Shown piece by piece: positions 11,200-23,041 of a stretch of 64,000 nt of DNA (position 1 is the stretch's first letter; every line of letters starts with the position of its first letter). The DNA is from Alligator mississippiensis (lineage: Eukaryota > Chordata > Crocodylia > Alligatoridae). The position numbers were made by a program, and so were the translations under genes. The notes under the pieces were generated by a model that ran no database searches, was not told the DNA's origin, and worked only from the letters and a program-made list of their open reading frames with translations. Where the stretch lies: the NCBI RefSeq assembly GCF_030867095.1, contig NC_081826.1, forward strand, positions 43,688,001-43,752,000. The letters run 5' to 3'.

Positions 11200-11310
11200 G
11201 TGCTTGACCTTCCTAGCTATCCTCAGGCTCATCTACTACCCTTTACTTGACCCATGAGAGTGATTATCCTTGATCGTGAGGGATTTCTGACAATGATGAT
11301 GACAAGGTGG
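11200..11310 (+). mobile_element. 3' tail of a non-CR1 LINE, copy 1
   Basis: The segment with ctcatctactaccctttact (11230-11249), followed by a CATCCTTGA-like stretch and gatttctgacaatgatgatg, closely matches 16290-16400. There it follows directly after a decayed reverse-transcriptase coding region. Both are therefore 3' ends of one LINE family. Confidence 0.55.
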
Positions 11311-12850
11311 GGGGATGCTCTTTGAAGGAAGGATCAGGCCCTCAGAGTGCTGGCAAATAGCAGGTGGTGGCAACAAGGCAAGGTAGGCAGAACAAGCAAG
11401 CGGTGATTATTGGCTGTTATGCCCTGTGTGTGTGGAGCAATGGTGTGGCGGGGTGGGGAGCACAGCTGCAGCTGCCACCTCCCCGTGACACTGCTGCTGG
11501 TGCTGATCCTCTGTGGGGAGGAGGGGGCATGGGTCTTCTGCAACAAGGAGGAGCACCACTGTAATGTGATCTACATCACCGTGTACGTGTGTCCAGCCCA
11601 GCCCTGAGCAATTATGCCCTGTGCCCCTGCCCTCCCCATCCCTGATCTGCAGCAGATCCAGAAAGGAAAGGTGCTCCCAGCTCCTATTGTGGCTGTCAGG
11701 AGATGCCTGTGCCCAACCTCCTCCTGCCAGCACTTGGCAGATGGGTTTCCCCATCTGGATCCCAGCTCCCATGCATCCCCAGCTTGGCCTGCATCCCTCA
11801 CGTGTCTTGTGAACTCTCCACTGGACTCTTGGCTGCTCACTCCTTCCTTCCTTCCCTTCCTCCCTTACTCAACTTTGGGCTGTGGAGCTGCCCCCTAGTG
11901 ATTCCCCAGAATCTGAATTCATTGGCAGCTCCTGGACAGCACAGCCTGGGCAAGGCAGAGATGCTCAGTGGTCCCTGTTCACTGTTGCCTTCAACTCTGA
12001 AACTGCAGATAAGAAATGAGTTTACCAGAGCATTGGATTCACCATGAGGAGCAGCTGCTGCCAGGCCCAAGCAGCACACACAAGGAGCCCCTTTCCCTCT
12101 TCTCCCCCTTCCTCTTCTCTATCCCCAGAGCCCAGCATGCAGTGGCAACCCGCCTTTGCTCTAGGCACAGGTCCAAGGGGCATGTGCCCCCTGGGCCCCC
12201 TCTGGGGTGCACACAGCAGTGGGAGCCTCCCCCCACCAGCCACCATGGCCCTGGATGAGCCTCCCAGGCTTCCAGCATCCCATAGCCTGCCCCAGCTCCA
12301 GGGACCCATTCATCCCAGACCCTGCCCCTGCCCCTACCTCTGCTCCACTCCCTCCCTCAACACAGGGCCCTTGATCTGCACCCCCATGACAGACTTACCT
12401 GCTGTGCTGGGCAGTGCTCTGCATGCTGCCAGGTTGCTGCAGGCTCCAGCTGCATGTCTGTGCATGCCCCTCCCCCACCCTGCTGCAGCCATCCAGAGCC
12501 TGCACCTGGGCTGCTCTGTGGCCCTGCCTGCTGCTACTGCTGGCCCATGTTTGGGAGGCTAAGTCCCGTTCTCCCTGGCCTTCCACCGCCTATGCTTCTA
12601 GCCCTGCTTTTCTGTGTTTCTCTGTCATTTCTGTGGCTGAAAGAGCAATGATGGGGAGGGTAGAGGGGAGGAGGGGTGCTCCCCCATGTCTGGCAGCCAA
12701 TCAGCTTCGGCTGCGCTCAGGAGTCTCCAGCAGCCTGGGGAGCCAGTGGCATGTGCTGGGAGGCATGCGAGAATGCTTTCAACCTGCTGCCCTTGGCCAA
12801 TGCAGGCAGCATGCACGCCCTGCCCCCACTGAAGGGTGAACATCTGTTCT
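11311..12850. other. GC-rich intergenic block without a supported gene
   Basis: A 1.5-kb C/G-rich stretch has open reading frames in all frames on both strands. The predicted peptides are low-complexity (Pro, Ser, Leu, Cys) and resemble no family, and the frames overlap heavily. I treat them as compositional. The block is likely made of GC-rich cores of non-autonomous DNA elements. Confidence 0.5.
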
Positions 12851-12859
12851 GTTCGTTAG

Positions 12860-13740
12860 TGATATAACCTAGGGCACTTAGGGTAAGGCAGGAAACTTAA
12901 ATCGCTTCCACCTTGGGATATTAGAATGCCTGTACCTAGCCTTATATCGACCTAATTAGGGTTAGGTCCATCTAAGTGCTGATCTATACATAGGTTCTGG
13001 AAGGTTAGATTGGGTAAAATATGGCCAGCCTGATCTAACTTTAGTTCACCTAGGTGGTAAACTATGTAGACAATGCTGATTCATGCCCAGTATGACCCAA
13101 GTAAGTTCAAAGCACAGCCCCCGGGACTGGAAAGCCCAGCCACTTGCCCCAGCACCAGCACCAGGGCTGCCCTTTTCCTATCCCACCCCCAACCCTCTCC
13201 AGGCTATTTGTAGCCTCCCCACCTCTACCATCCCTAGATGGACAACTGCCCCTGTGGATCCACCAACCCCCATCCCAGTGGGCCCACTAGCCCCTCTGCA
13301 GACTTGCTAACCTCCCCAGGCCCACTAACCACCCTGCAGACCCACTAACCTCCTCACCCCCTGCCCCCCCCACCTTGACTTACTTAGATAGCATTCCCAG
13401 GGAAGCACTGGCAAACATGGGCACATATGGGACTTGATCTACAAAAATGATCTGTGTGATTGTAGATCAGGTCCAGGGAATGCCTGTGCACACATTTGGA
13501 GCACAGCCCCAGGTTTGGAACAGCCCAGCAGCTCACCTCAGCCCCAGGCCCATGGCTGTGGTTTTCCTACCTCCCACATTGACTGGGCTATCTTTAGCTC
13601 TCTGACCTCCCCACCTCCCCCCACACATACTGGATGGGGACCCCATACCCTTGACCTGCCCACTCTTGGACTGCTAGCCCCCCTGCTTCTAAGTGAAGGC
13701 TGTCTCTATGTGTGGCTGGGTATTTTCACATACAATTATG
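12860..13740 (+). mobile_element. unclassified element, family copy 1 (tail plus GC-rich core)
   Basis: A tail rich in gatctaact and ctaggt motifs (12860-13080) is followed by a C-rich core (13084-13740). The minus strand of 40385-41190 has the same order: a tail whose reverse complement matches 13010-13060 (atggcc-agcc-gatctaactttagtt), then a C-rich core sharing ccactaacc and ctgcagaccc motifs. Within the core, 13084-13330 and 13455-13690 look like a diverged tandem duplication. This is probably a non-autonomous DNA transposon. Confidence 0.45.
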
Positions 13741-14949
13741 AGTTCAAGGTCACTTAAAAAAAACTGGCCTTATATTCAGTCAAAATAAGCTATTTTCCTA
13801 AAAGATCTTTTAATATAAGAAAAAAAATCTCAGTTCAAAGTGTCAGTGATAAAGACAGGAAGGATGCGATTAAACTGTTTTAGAGTCTGATTCAGTACAT
13901 AAGAAAGATCTTAGGAATTCATAATTTGAAGGACAAGACACTCCACCACCAAAAGAAATTCTGGGACCAGGTTTGGTGAAAGAACAGTTACATGTAGGAC
14001 AAGTAGAGAACACAGAGAAAAAGTTGGAGCCCTTCTGGGACCCAATCAGTCAGCTCATTGTTTGCTAGCTAAAAAGTTAACACAGACACAGATGAACAAA
14101 GTCATCAGGGAAGGAAACAAATGCAGAGTATGAAGCACTCAAATTTGCCTGTTTGGAGAGAAGCATCTAAAGAGTGGGCCACAGTTTTATTTTGACATTC
14201 ATAAGAGAAATCTGAGACACAATTGCACCTGATTATCATCAGGTTAAATGATACAGAAACATTCATTATTCATAACAGCTGGCAGGTAAATAACTACATT
14301 TAATTGGTATGTTAAATACTGGGTAAATATTGACACGTCAGACTCTTAATACCTAACTAGCCTGCTGTGTGTTCATTTCAGATATGATTTTCAAGAAACA
14401 TGTAAAATAATAGACCAATGTAAGGGTCCTGTAAAGCTACCTGGAAACATGCAACCCAATAGAAGAACCACACAGAAGTAATGAAACCAAGCAACAAAGG
14501 AACCCGAGAGCAAAAGCAGAAAAAAGTCTCTAGAAATCAACCAAGGAAGTATCAGTGACTCAGAGTGCTACACTGACAATATATGAAGTCAGAGCTACAG
14601 CAATAGATGTTAGCAAGATAGCTGCAGTGTCATCCTCAGAGGTCTGGCAATAACTTGTGGAATCCATGACTCACAGGACAGACGGATCCAAGGCAACAAT
14701 GAAGAAGTTCATGGAGCCTGGGTGGAATAAAATAAACGTAGCAGCACAACAACATAATCTATAAACATGTAAAATGACCAATTCTTATTAAAATAGTGCT
14801 TAAAAATACAGACCAGAGCAGTAACACAAATGCAGGGGCATGTTCCACTTTCATTTAATGTAATCGTGATAGGTTTTAAGTGGAAAGCAGAATTAAACTG
14901 GAAGACATTACTGTTATAACATCTCTACACCTTTATTCTTCCAAGAATG
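13741..14949. other. intergenic sequence
   Basis: AT-rich sequence. I see no gene, no RNA gene and no recognisable repeat in it. Confidence 0.5.
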
Positions 14950-14959
14950 TATTGATTTA

Positions 14960-16400
14960 TTTGGGCCATGGGCATGATTTTTGCAGTCTGGCAGATCCAG
15001 GAAAAATGCTGAGAACAACACCAGGAACTATATATGACCTTTATTGATTTGACCAAAGCCTTCGACCAAAGCCTGTTATCTGTGAGGCTCTTTGGAAAAT
15101 CTTATTGAAGTTTGGCTTCCCAGGGAAATTTATCACCATCGTAAGACTCCTTCATTACCAGAATGACTGCATCCATCCTATGCAGTGGCTCCTTTGGCAT
15201 TTGAACTGGTATTAAGCAGGGCTGCAGGATCACACCAATTCTGTTTTCCATCTTTCTTGCAGTCATCAAGATGCTCATCCATGACTGTCTGCCACATGGT
15301 ACTGGCAATGAATACAGGATGGATGGGAGCCTTTTCAATCTTTACCTCCTCCATGCCAAAACCAAAGTCACATCAACCACGATTGTAGAACTTCAGTACT
15401 GTACTCTGATGATTGTGCTATCGTTGCACATACTGATGAGGACCTAGAAACAGCCTTTAACCACTTCTCTCAGTGTATCAATGCCTGAGACTGACCCATA
15501 ACATCAGAAAATCAAAGGTGCTTCACCAGCCTGCTCTGGGCCAATTAACTCCCCTGGCAAAGATCTTCAGTGATAGATAGGAGCTGGAGAATGCTGAAAA
15601 CTTTGCATACCTTGGCAGCTCTCCCTCAAAGAAGGCCAACATCAATGGGGAGATCTAGTACAGGATCCAATATGTCAGCTCTTCCTTTGGAAGACTGTAT
15701 TATCATGTGTTCAATGATCACAACATCAGGACTCGAGCAAAGCTCCTATTTCATAGGGCTGGAGTAACCCCGACTCTTCTCTATGGCTGTGAAGCTTGCG
15801 TGACTTACAGGGACCACCTGAAAAGCCTGGAACAGCTTCACCAGCACTGCCTCTGGAAGATCCTTGGCATAAAGTGGGAGGATCATCACACAAATGCCAG
15901 TGTCCTCACCAACTCTACCACCACCAGTATGGAAGTATTGATTATTCAACATCAGCTATGGTGGACAGGGCATTGTGTGTGCATGCCTGATGTATGTTTA
16001 ACAAAACAACTGCTATACTCCCAGCTCAGCCAAGGACAAAGGATACACAGGGACCAGAGGAAACACTTCAAGGACACCCTCAAGGTGAACATTGAGAAGT
16101 GTGGCAGTGATATCACAAATTGGAAAAAAGTAGCCCAGGACAGGGCTACATGGTGATGCCTTATGAGAGAAGGTACTTGCCCTGGAGGCAAAAAAATGAC
16201 AGAAACTGAAGGAAAGTAAACAAGACCAAGAAATCCATGGTCCAATCCCCCTTTAACCAATACTTGTGGCATCTGCCAGGGAGTCTGAGTCTGATTGGCC
16301 TTCTTAGCCATCAATGGACTCATCTACCACCCTTTACTTGCCCCGTGGGTGTGATCATCCTTGACTGTGAGAGATCACTGATGACAATGAAAGAGAGATT
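14960..16400 (+). pseudogene. decayed reverse transcriptase of a non-CR1 LINE
   Basis: The + strand carries reverse-transcriptase fragments in several frames. They are a catalytic-core-like FIDLTKAFD (near 15042-15068), GIKQGCRITPILFSIFLAVI (near 15210-15270), LFNLYLLHAKTKV (near 15336-15375), and a C-terminal stretch in one open frame (15707-16156) with TLLYGCEA, IKWEDH, WWTGHCVCMPD and KDTLK. This order is known from a vertebrate non-LTR retrotransposon reverse transcriptase that is distinct from CR1. Many frameshifts and stops break it. The 3' tail, up to about 16400, matches 11200-11310. I do not assign the clade. Confidence 0.7.
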
Positions 16401-16439
16401 ATAATAAGGAAAAGATCAGTGGTTGGAAATCATTGGAGG

Positions 16440-16700
16440 ATACCAGCTCTTGGTTTTCACTTATTTTGTGACTACAGAAAAACAATAGAATAATTCTCCT
16501 GTTGCAAAGAATTCAGAGAGATCACAGCCAGTCAGCATGTTTTTAAAACTATGGATTCTTATTTGAAATCTCTGGGTTTATCTGGTGGATCACATTTGCA
16601 CACCTAACAGAATTAACATTGCTTGGCCTTGAAAGGAGCCCAAGACAGTTAAGACACAGCATGCTGGCACCTTGGTTGAGAATAACTGGAATAAATGAAT
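16440..16700. repeat. dispersed repeat, copy 1 (pair with 52010-52290)
   Basis: This contains gcatgtttttaaaactatgg, a calcium-exon-free AT-rich stretch, then gcacacctaacagaattaac and ccttgaaagga. The same blocks occur in the same order at 52150-52260. It may be the remnant of a hAT-type non-autonomous element. Confidence 0.5.
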
Positions 16701-16952
16701 ATACTTTGCATTTAATTCACATACACCTAACACTGGGAATGCACTCCTTGGAAATCTTGGAAGACAAGGTACTGGGCCCAGTAGAGCTGCTTTGTGTCAC
16801 TTAGGCATGGGGAGATGAGAGGAAGGACACAAAATATTCAGGAAGGTGGAAGATAACTTCTCATCACAACAATTATACTGATAACATTGTTGGCACAGTA
16901 TCACAGTATTGGGCTAAGGGGCCAGCCACTGTAAGAGCTCCTGTGCTTCACA

Positions 16953-18783
16953 TTAGATTCATAGATTCATAGATTCATAGATGTTAGGGTCGGAAGGGAC
17001 CTCAATAGATCATCAAGTCCGACCCCCTGCGTAAGCAGGAAAGAGTGCTGGGTCTAGATGACCCCAGCTAGATACTCGTCTAATCTCCTCTTGAAGACCC
17101 CCAGGGTAGGGGAGAGCACCACCTCCCTTGGGAGCCCGTTCCAGACCTTGGCCACTCGAACTGTGAAGAAGTTCTTCCTAATGTCCAGTCTAAATCTGCT
17201 CTCTGCTAGCTTGTGGCCATTGTTTGTTGTAACCCCCGGGGGCACCTTGGTGAATAAATCCTCACCAATTCCCTTCTGTGCCCCTGTGATGAACTTATAG
17301 GCAGCCACAAGGTCGCCTCTCAACCTTCTCTTGCGGAGGCTGAAAAGGTCCAGTTTATCTAGTCTCTCCTCGTAGGGCTTGGTGTGCAGGCCCTTAACCA
17401 TACGAGTGGCCCTTCTCTGGACCCTCTCCAGGTTATCCGCATCCTTCTTGAAGTGCGGCGCCCAGAATTGCACGCAGTACTCCAACTGCAGTCTGACCAA
17501 CGCCCTATAGAGGGGAAGTATCACCTCCCTGGACCTATTCGTCATGCATCTGCTGATGCACGATAAAGTGCCATTGGCTTTTTTGATGGCTTCGTCACAC
17601 TGCCGGCTCATGTTTATCTTGGAGTCCACTAGGACTCCAAGATCCCTTTCCACCTCTGTGCCACCCAGCAGGTCATTCCCTAGGCTGTAGGTGTGCTGGA
17701 CATTATTCCTCCCTAGGTGCAGCACTTTGCATTTCTCCTTGTTGAACTGCATCCTGTTGTTTTCTGCCCACTTGTCCAACCTATCCAGGTCTGCCTGCAG
17801 CTGTTCCCTGCCCTCCGGCGTGTCCACTTCTCCCCATAGCTTTGTGTCATCTGCAAACTTGGACAGAGTACATTTGACTCCCTCATCCAAGTCGCTGATG
17901 AAGACATTAAAGAGTATCGGTCCAAGGACCGAACCCTGTGGGACCCCACTGCCCACACCCTTCCAGGTCAAGACCGACCCATCTACCACGACTCTTTGGG
18001 TGCGACCCTCTAGCCAATTCGCCACCCACCGGACTGTGCAGTCATCCACATCACAGCCTCTTAACTTGTTCACCAGTATGGGGTGGGATACCGTATCGAA
18101 GGCCTTCCTGAAGTCTAAGTATACGACATCCACCCCTCCTCCTGTGTCCAGGCATTTCGTAACCTGGTCATAGAAAGAGACTAGGTTGGTCAGGCACGAT
18201 CTGCCCGCCACAAACCCATGCTGGTTTCCGCTCAGCATAATTTGCCCTGCCGGGCTCTCACAAATGTGAGCCTTGATAATTTTTTCAAAGACTTTACCAA
18301 GGATGGAGGTGAGACTGACCAGCCTATAGTTGCCCGGGTCCTCCTTCCTCCCCTTTTTGAAAATGGGGACCACGTTAGCCCTTTTCCAGTCTTCTGGGAC
18401 TTGGCCCGTGTGCCACGAGCGTTCAAATATTCCCGCCAGTGGCTCTGCAATGATGTCGGCCAGTGCCTTCAGCACCCTCGGATGGAGCTCATCCGGGCCT
18501 GCCGACTTAAAGGCATCCAGTTCTTCCAAGTGACTCTGCACCACCTCAGGATCTACGTATGGAAGTCTGGCGCCTTGCTGCTGCCTCTCTACAACCCCAG
18601 TGAGAGACTTATCGTGCCCCTCACTTAGGAACACTGAGGCAAAGAACTCGTTGAGGAGTTCAGCCTTGTCCCCCCTATCTGTCACCAATTGTTTCTGCCC
18701 ATTTAGCAGTGGTCCTATTCCTCCCTGGGCCTTCCTTTTAGTCCCAATATATCTAAAAAACAATTTCTTGTTGTCCTTTACTT
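16953..18783 (-). mobile_element. CR1 LINE, 5'-truncated, long intact RT frame
   Basis: This is a 1.83-kb copy on the minus strand. It has three copies of the 8-bp 3' terminal unit at 16953-16980, a 3' UTR with the gttagggtcggaagggacct block, and then the ORF2 C-terminal half. It is truncated at its 5' end near 18783. The copies at 56804-58590 and 62415-64000 are nearly identical, which points to recent activity of this subfamily. Confidence 0.95.
17054..18763 (-). CDS. CR1 ORF2 reverse transcriptase fragment (569 residues, open)
   Basis: This is the reverse-transcriptase half of the CR1 ORF2 protein. The endonuclease domain is missing because the element is truncated. The frame is open for 569 codons from the first ATG. 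It holds the RT blocks VVPIFKKGRKEDPGNYR (131-147), HGFVAGRSCLTNL (182-194), YLDFRKAFD with the first catalytic Asp (215-223), [10 protein letters not shown] (273-282) and the catalytic FADD (303-306). The conserved C-terminal domain ends with FKRRLDEYLAGVI. The absence of any stop or frameshift marks a young insertion. The fragment is unlikely to be expressed as a functional protein. Confidence 0.85.
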   Translation of the reverse strand: MFFRYIGTKRKAQGGIGPLLNGQKQLVTDRGDKAELLNEFFASVFLSEGHDKSLTGVVERQQQGARLPYVDPEVVQSHLEELDAFKSAGPDELHPRVLKALADIIAEPLAGIFERSWHTGQVPEDWKRANVVPIFKKGRKEDPGNYRLVSLTSILGKVFEKIIKAHICESPAGQIMLSGNQHGFVAGRSCLTNLVSFYDQVTKCLDTGGGVDVVYLDFRKAFDTVSHPILVNKLRGCDVDDCTVRWVANWLEGRTQRVVVDGSVLTWKGVGSGVPQGSVLGPILFNVFISDLDEGVKCTLSKFADDTKLWGEVDTPEGREQLQADLDRLDKWAENNRMQFNKEKCKVLHLGRNNVQHTYSLGNDLLGGTEVERDLGVLVDSKINMSRQCDEAIKKANGTLSCISRCMTNRSREVILPLYRALVRLQLEYCVQFWAPHFKKDADNLERVQRRATRMVKGLHTKPYEERLDKLDLFSLRKRRLRGDLVAAYKFITGAQKGIGEDLFTKVPPGVTTNNGHKLAESRFRLDIRKNFFTVRVAKVWNGLPREVVLSPTLGVFKRRLDEYLAGVI

Positions 18784-20849
18784 GATGCTAAACCCTTCCT
18801 ATTTAGGCTAAAGTAATGGACTCCCAAGGGGTGCAGAAGTTCTGCCTAGCATTTTCCACTACCCAGGGTAGAACTAGATGTTGCCAAATGAAATGGATCA
18901 GCTGTGCCGGGTATAGCTGATCCACTTCATTGGGGAAAAAAACATGTCATCCATTGTCCTGCCCATTGATGGTATAAGAAAATGGGCGATGTGTTCTCTT
19001 AGGGCTTGGGGTGCCCCTTAAGCCTCAGGAGCACCTGCCTAGCTTTCCTCTCTTAAATAGACGGGCCCTGGGGAACCTTGGGGTATGTTTGTGTAAGCAG
19101 CAAAAGTCAGGATTTCCTGCTTGCAGAGATGCACTTGTTCTTGAATACACAGAGATGTGCCCTATGGTGACTTGAATGACATGCCGCTGTACCAGAGACT
19201 GTGATTGCCCAGGTCACAAGACTCGTGCCAGAACCTGGTGCTACCCATCCAATATAAAAACAAGGCAGAGCCCTAAAGCAGGTCCTTGCTCTGAAGCTCC
19301 AGAGCATTTCTATCTAATATATGTTGTTTTCCTCTTATGATAGGAAACATCACAGGCTCCTAACGCTGCTCAACCCATTGCTAAATCTTAACAAACAATA
19401 TGTAAGTAAATCAAAATATAATATTTAGATTGGCTGCTCCATTCATTTTCAACAATAAAAGGCCAACGTTCTGACCTGGCTTATAGCCTACCTCAGTAGG
19501 GTTGCACAGGATGGACTAGGCAGGATGCAATATGGTATTATTTGGAGGCTGTCCATCCAGGGGAGATGACACAATGTAAACATGATGTTAAACATAACTG
19601 AGACCTATGTGTAGACAAGGAAGGTGGTATTTATATTTCATTGAGTGACTGCAGATCTTGGAGTTAACCTTGACCAACTGACACACTTAAATGTGACCAT
19701 CCTTGCATGCACTGAATTCATGGGTGTCTTTCTATTGATTTTAATGGGACTTTGGATCAAGCCTCAATTTTTTTACCATCACGTTGGCCTGCCTGTGTTC
19801 TAATACAATATAATTTCCAAGTGCAGACTGTCCTAACTTAAGTCGTTAACACTCTGTAAAGATTTTAAGGATATCTGGCAGTGTAGAAAATCAACTTCTG
19901 TTCCACTTATAGCTAATTAAGAGACTGCTTCTATACTGTCCCCAGCTTCCATACTGACGTACAACACAACAACCACTGTTATGATTTTAATTGTTTTGTA
20001 GCAGTGGTCTGTTATCAGGTAGTTAGGACAATAAAACCATGGTAGGTCAACATAGCCATAAACAAACTTGTAAGATGTCTCCTCACTTGGCTAATCATTT
20101 ACTGTGTGAATCAGCAAGGCAGTATATTTCTTTTATGTTTTAATGGTTATTTTTAGTATTTCATAATTTTAAGTTCAAATGATTCCTTAAATGGCAATCA
20201 TGTTGGTGTACTCATACATTCTCTTTTGCACATAAAGTCCATGGAAATAAAGCTGCATCAAAAACACAGTGTATTTCAGTGTGTGACAGAGCAAGTAAAC
20301 CAAAGGAGGTAGTATCATGCGTGGGCTCCAAAACATAATCTCAGAGATAAATAGTGAGTACCCTGAACCAAGACCCCAGGTCTAGATCCCAGCTCATGAC
20401 AGCAAAGCAATCCAGCTTCCACAATGTTCACAAAAACAGGAGGAAACTGCACTGGGAATCACTAGGCAAACATAAAACATTGAAGGGATATGGGAGCCCT
20501 AAAACTCACATTCTTGCAATTACTACTTGTTCCGAAAGAGTCGTTAACATGGTTGTCAGCTGCTAACCGCTCAAATGTCTAGTTTGAGTGTAGAACTGGT
20601 TCCGTGCAGAGACCAACCCTGATCACTATAGCGTGCAAAGGAAAGAAAGGGAATGGGCCACTTAGACATACTGTGTAAACATGGCATTCAGATTACAGGA
20701 GGAAATAAGCAGGGAATACTCACACTTAGGGTGGAATTCTGTTTTCTTTTGTGTGCCCTATCTACTTCCCTCTGGCTCCATACATCCCTGTCTCTTTGCT
20801 GCCCAGGGGGATACTTACAAAAGAAGCTCCAGTAGAGGGACTGGATAAT

Positions 20850-20990
20850 GCTTAATCCATGGCACTGTGGTTAAAGCAATCTTCTGGGAAGTCAAAACAG
20901 AGGCAGATTCAACCCTTTCTTGGTGAGGGAAGCATAGAATCTGGGTCTTTGGGTAAGTGCCCTAACCATTCAGCTACTGAAGGTAAAACA
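20850..20990. repeat. possible tRNA-derived SINE remnant
   Basis: The stretch includes ggcactgtggttaaagcaat and, further on, taagtgccctaaccattcag. On the opposite strand the latter reads like an A-box-containing tRNA-type SINE head, known as a frequent block in sauropsid genomes. It is degraded. The family was not confirmed. Confidence 0.3.
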
Positions 20991-22049
20991 TGAAAAACCT
21001 CTCCTCCAATAGCTTAGCCACAGGTTTCTGGCCAGCTATACTTTCACAATTTAGGTGCGTGTATGCATCTACAATGGGTGCAAATGTAGCATGCTGCATT
21101 TGCTAAGTCTATGTGTACACACTTACATGTCCACCCTGCAAGAAAAATATATGTCCAACTTGTGTGTAAGTGACACCAGTATCACCTACATAGCTAAAAA
21201 ACTGCCACTGAGGTGCACAAAGGGAAACAGAATCCTGCTTAGGTGTGTAAAGCAGAGCCTACCTACACACTAAGAGCACAGGTCTAAGAGTCAAGTGGTT
21301 CCACAATTTTATTCCTTTTCTGCCCCCTAACTCCAGATGATCTTGACCAGGTTGCTTAGCCAATCCTGGCCCTATGGAAGTCAAAGGTAAAGCCCCCACT
21401 TACTTAAATTATTTAATATGTCTCCTCTGTGCACTGAGAGCCATTATAATTATTTACCTTCCTCTCACTGGGAGTGAAACTTGTCTCTATAACAGTGTTG
21501 CTGTGAGGTGCTTCCATGCTGAGTCTTCAGTATACCAGTGAAATTCTCAGCCTTACCTACCAAACATCTGGCAAAAGCACTTTTCTACATTCACATTTAG
21601 TTCCACCTGTGACTGGATCAGCTATTTTTTTTCACTTAGTAAAAACTTAGTGCTATGGCACCACTCCTTGCTGCTAAGGCATTCAGCTACTGTTGCATGT
21701 TCGAGGCTTAATTCACAAGGCCAAATGCTTCTTTAGGCACCCAAGTCCTCATGGCTCTGAGGTACTAAGGATATTCACAACTTCCCATCCCTCACCAAAC
21801 CCTTTAGGTTGCTAACTTCCTTTCATACCTATATTTTTACTGGTAAAGGTCCCTGGGTGCATACCTCTCCACCACCAGGCATGTGTGCAACTAAGTCCTG
21901 CCAGCATGTGGCAGCCAGGTACTTATCTTTGGCAAAAGTCACAAAACAGTCATTTCCTGCTAATTTTACCTGTGGCCTGATCTCATAGATAGGCTTAGAG
22001 CAATGTCTGACAAACATGTGCTTGACAGCAGGACCAGCCCTTGCTTTTA

Positions 22050-22200
22050 TCCAACAGCTCAGCTGTTACCATATTCACAGGGATGTGGGATATTCAGGTT
22101 CAAATCCTTCTTCTGCATTTGAGATCCTTTGGTCTTTGAAAGCAGAGGCAGTCACCCCTCTCCTTAGTGGAAGTTTCTAATTTTGAATCCCAAGTAGAGA
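22050..22200 (+). repeat. possible tRNA-derived SINE remnant with B box
   Basis: An A-box-like stretch (agctcagctgttacc) is followed, at tRNA-like spacing, by a B-box-like ggttcaaatcc within ttcaggttcaaatccttct. This is the layout of an RNA polymerase III promoter in a SINE. It does not form a complete tRNA cloverleaf, so I do not call a tRNA gene. Confidence 0.4.
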
Positions 22201-23041
22201 TATGCACTTACCTTCAGCCCATAGTCAAGTGTCCAACTTCTGAATGGTCGGGAGGAGTGAGACCTAAGCCTTTCCCTTAGCATTTCCTTATGTCCAGTTT
22301 AGGCAGCCCCTGCTCAATATGCCAGCTCCTGTGAAACACATGCATTGAATTAACTCTCCACATGCGTTGTATCAAGGCTTGGGGACCTATCCTGGGGCCT
22401 GGGAACCTAACCAGGGTGCATAAAAATAGAGATTACAGCACAGACCATAGCAGTGCTTATGCTTTTCTTGTGCATCAAGCCCGAACCTCCTGCTCTTGAG
22501 AAATTTGATGGCTGAAATCCAGCTCTCTTGAAGTCAATGGGAGTTGTGCCATTAACTGCAACTGGGCCAGGATTTCACCTGCTATGAGGCAGCAATGTCA
22601 GTGCCAGCTAACGAGAGCAACCAAATCCCTTGCTGCTAAGAAGCACACATTTCATGACAGTGATGTCTGTTCACCAGTGTCCAAGTTGTTTTGTCACCCA
22701 TACATTCTGGACAGACCATGAATGCTTATCCAATCACAAGGGAGTAGGAGCAGGGACCTTTCTATACAATGGGCTGAACATACTTTTGTTTGCACCTCTC
22801 ACTTCTTGCTGTTTCTGGTGAAAAGGTAGGGTGCATATTCTGCTTGGATTTCAGGTAAATGGTTTAATGATTAATCTAGCACAGTACATCCTGTTTATAG
22901 CAAAATCCTGATTTTAACAATCCCAACAGTGGGAACAGATGTTTTATTAATATGATGCAGCAAATTGATACACATCATTAGAAAGAGCATCCTCTATTAT
23001 TAATGTTTTATCTTGGTTCATTTTTAAAGAGGGTGTGCTGC

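Larger units (their letters stand above)
18784..23041. other. intergenic sequence with possible old SINE remnants
   Basis: AT-rich sequence without a supported gene. Recognisable traces are two tRNA-like SINE candidates (20850-20990 and 22050-22200), a MIR-like trace at 21270-21420 (taagagcacaggtctaagag), and recurring ancient blocks of the type attttaatgggactttgga (19736-19754) and gaagtcaatgggagttgtg (22529-22547). Confidence 0.45.

Noticed and set aside
11364..12867. Many overlapping open frames of 60-170 codons on both strands
   Set aside because: The block is GC-rich, so stops are rare in all frames. The peptides are low-complexity and overlap each other, with no splice or family support.
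17058..18785. Antisense open frames along the CR1 copies (also at 56902-58634 and 62515-63990)
   Set aside because: They are shadows of the conserved RT frame on the other strand and recur wherever CR1 is inserted.
22050..22200. tRNA gene
   Set aside because: A and B box-like blocks are present but no complete cloverleaf or anticodon arm can be read. A SINE remnant is more likely.
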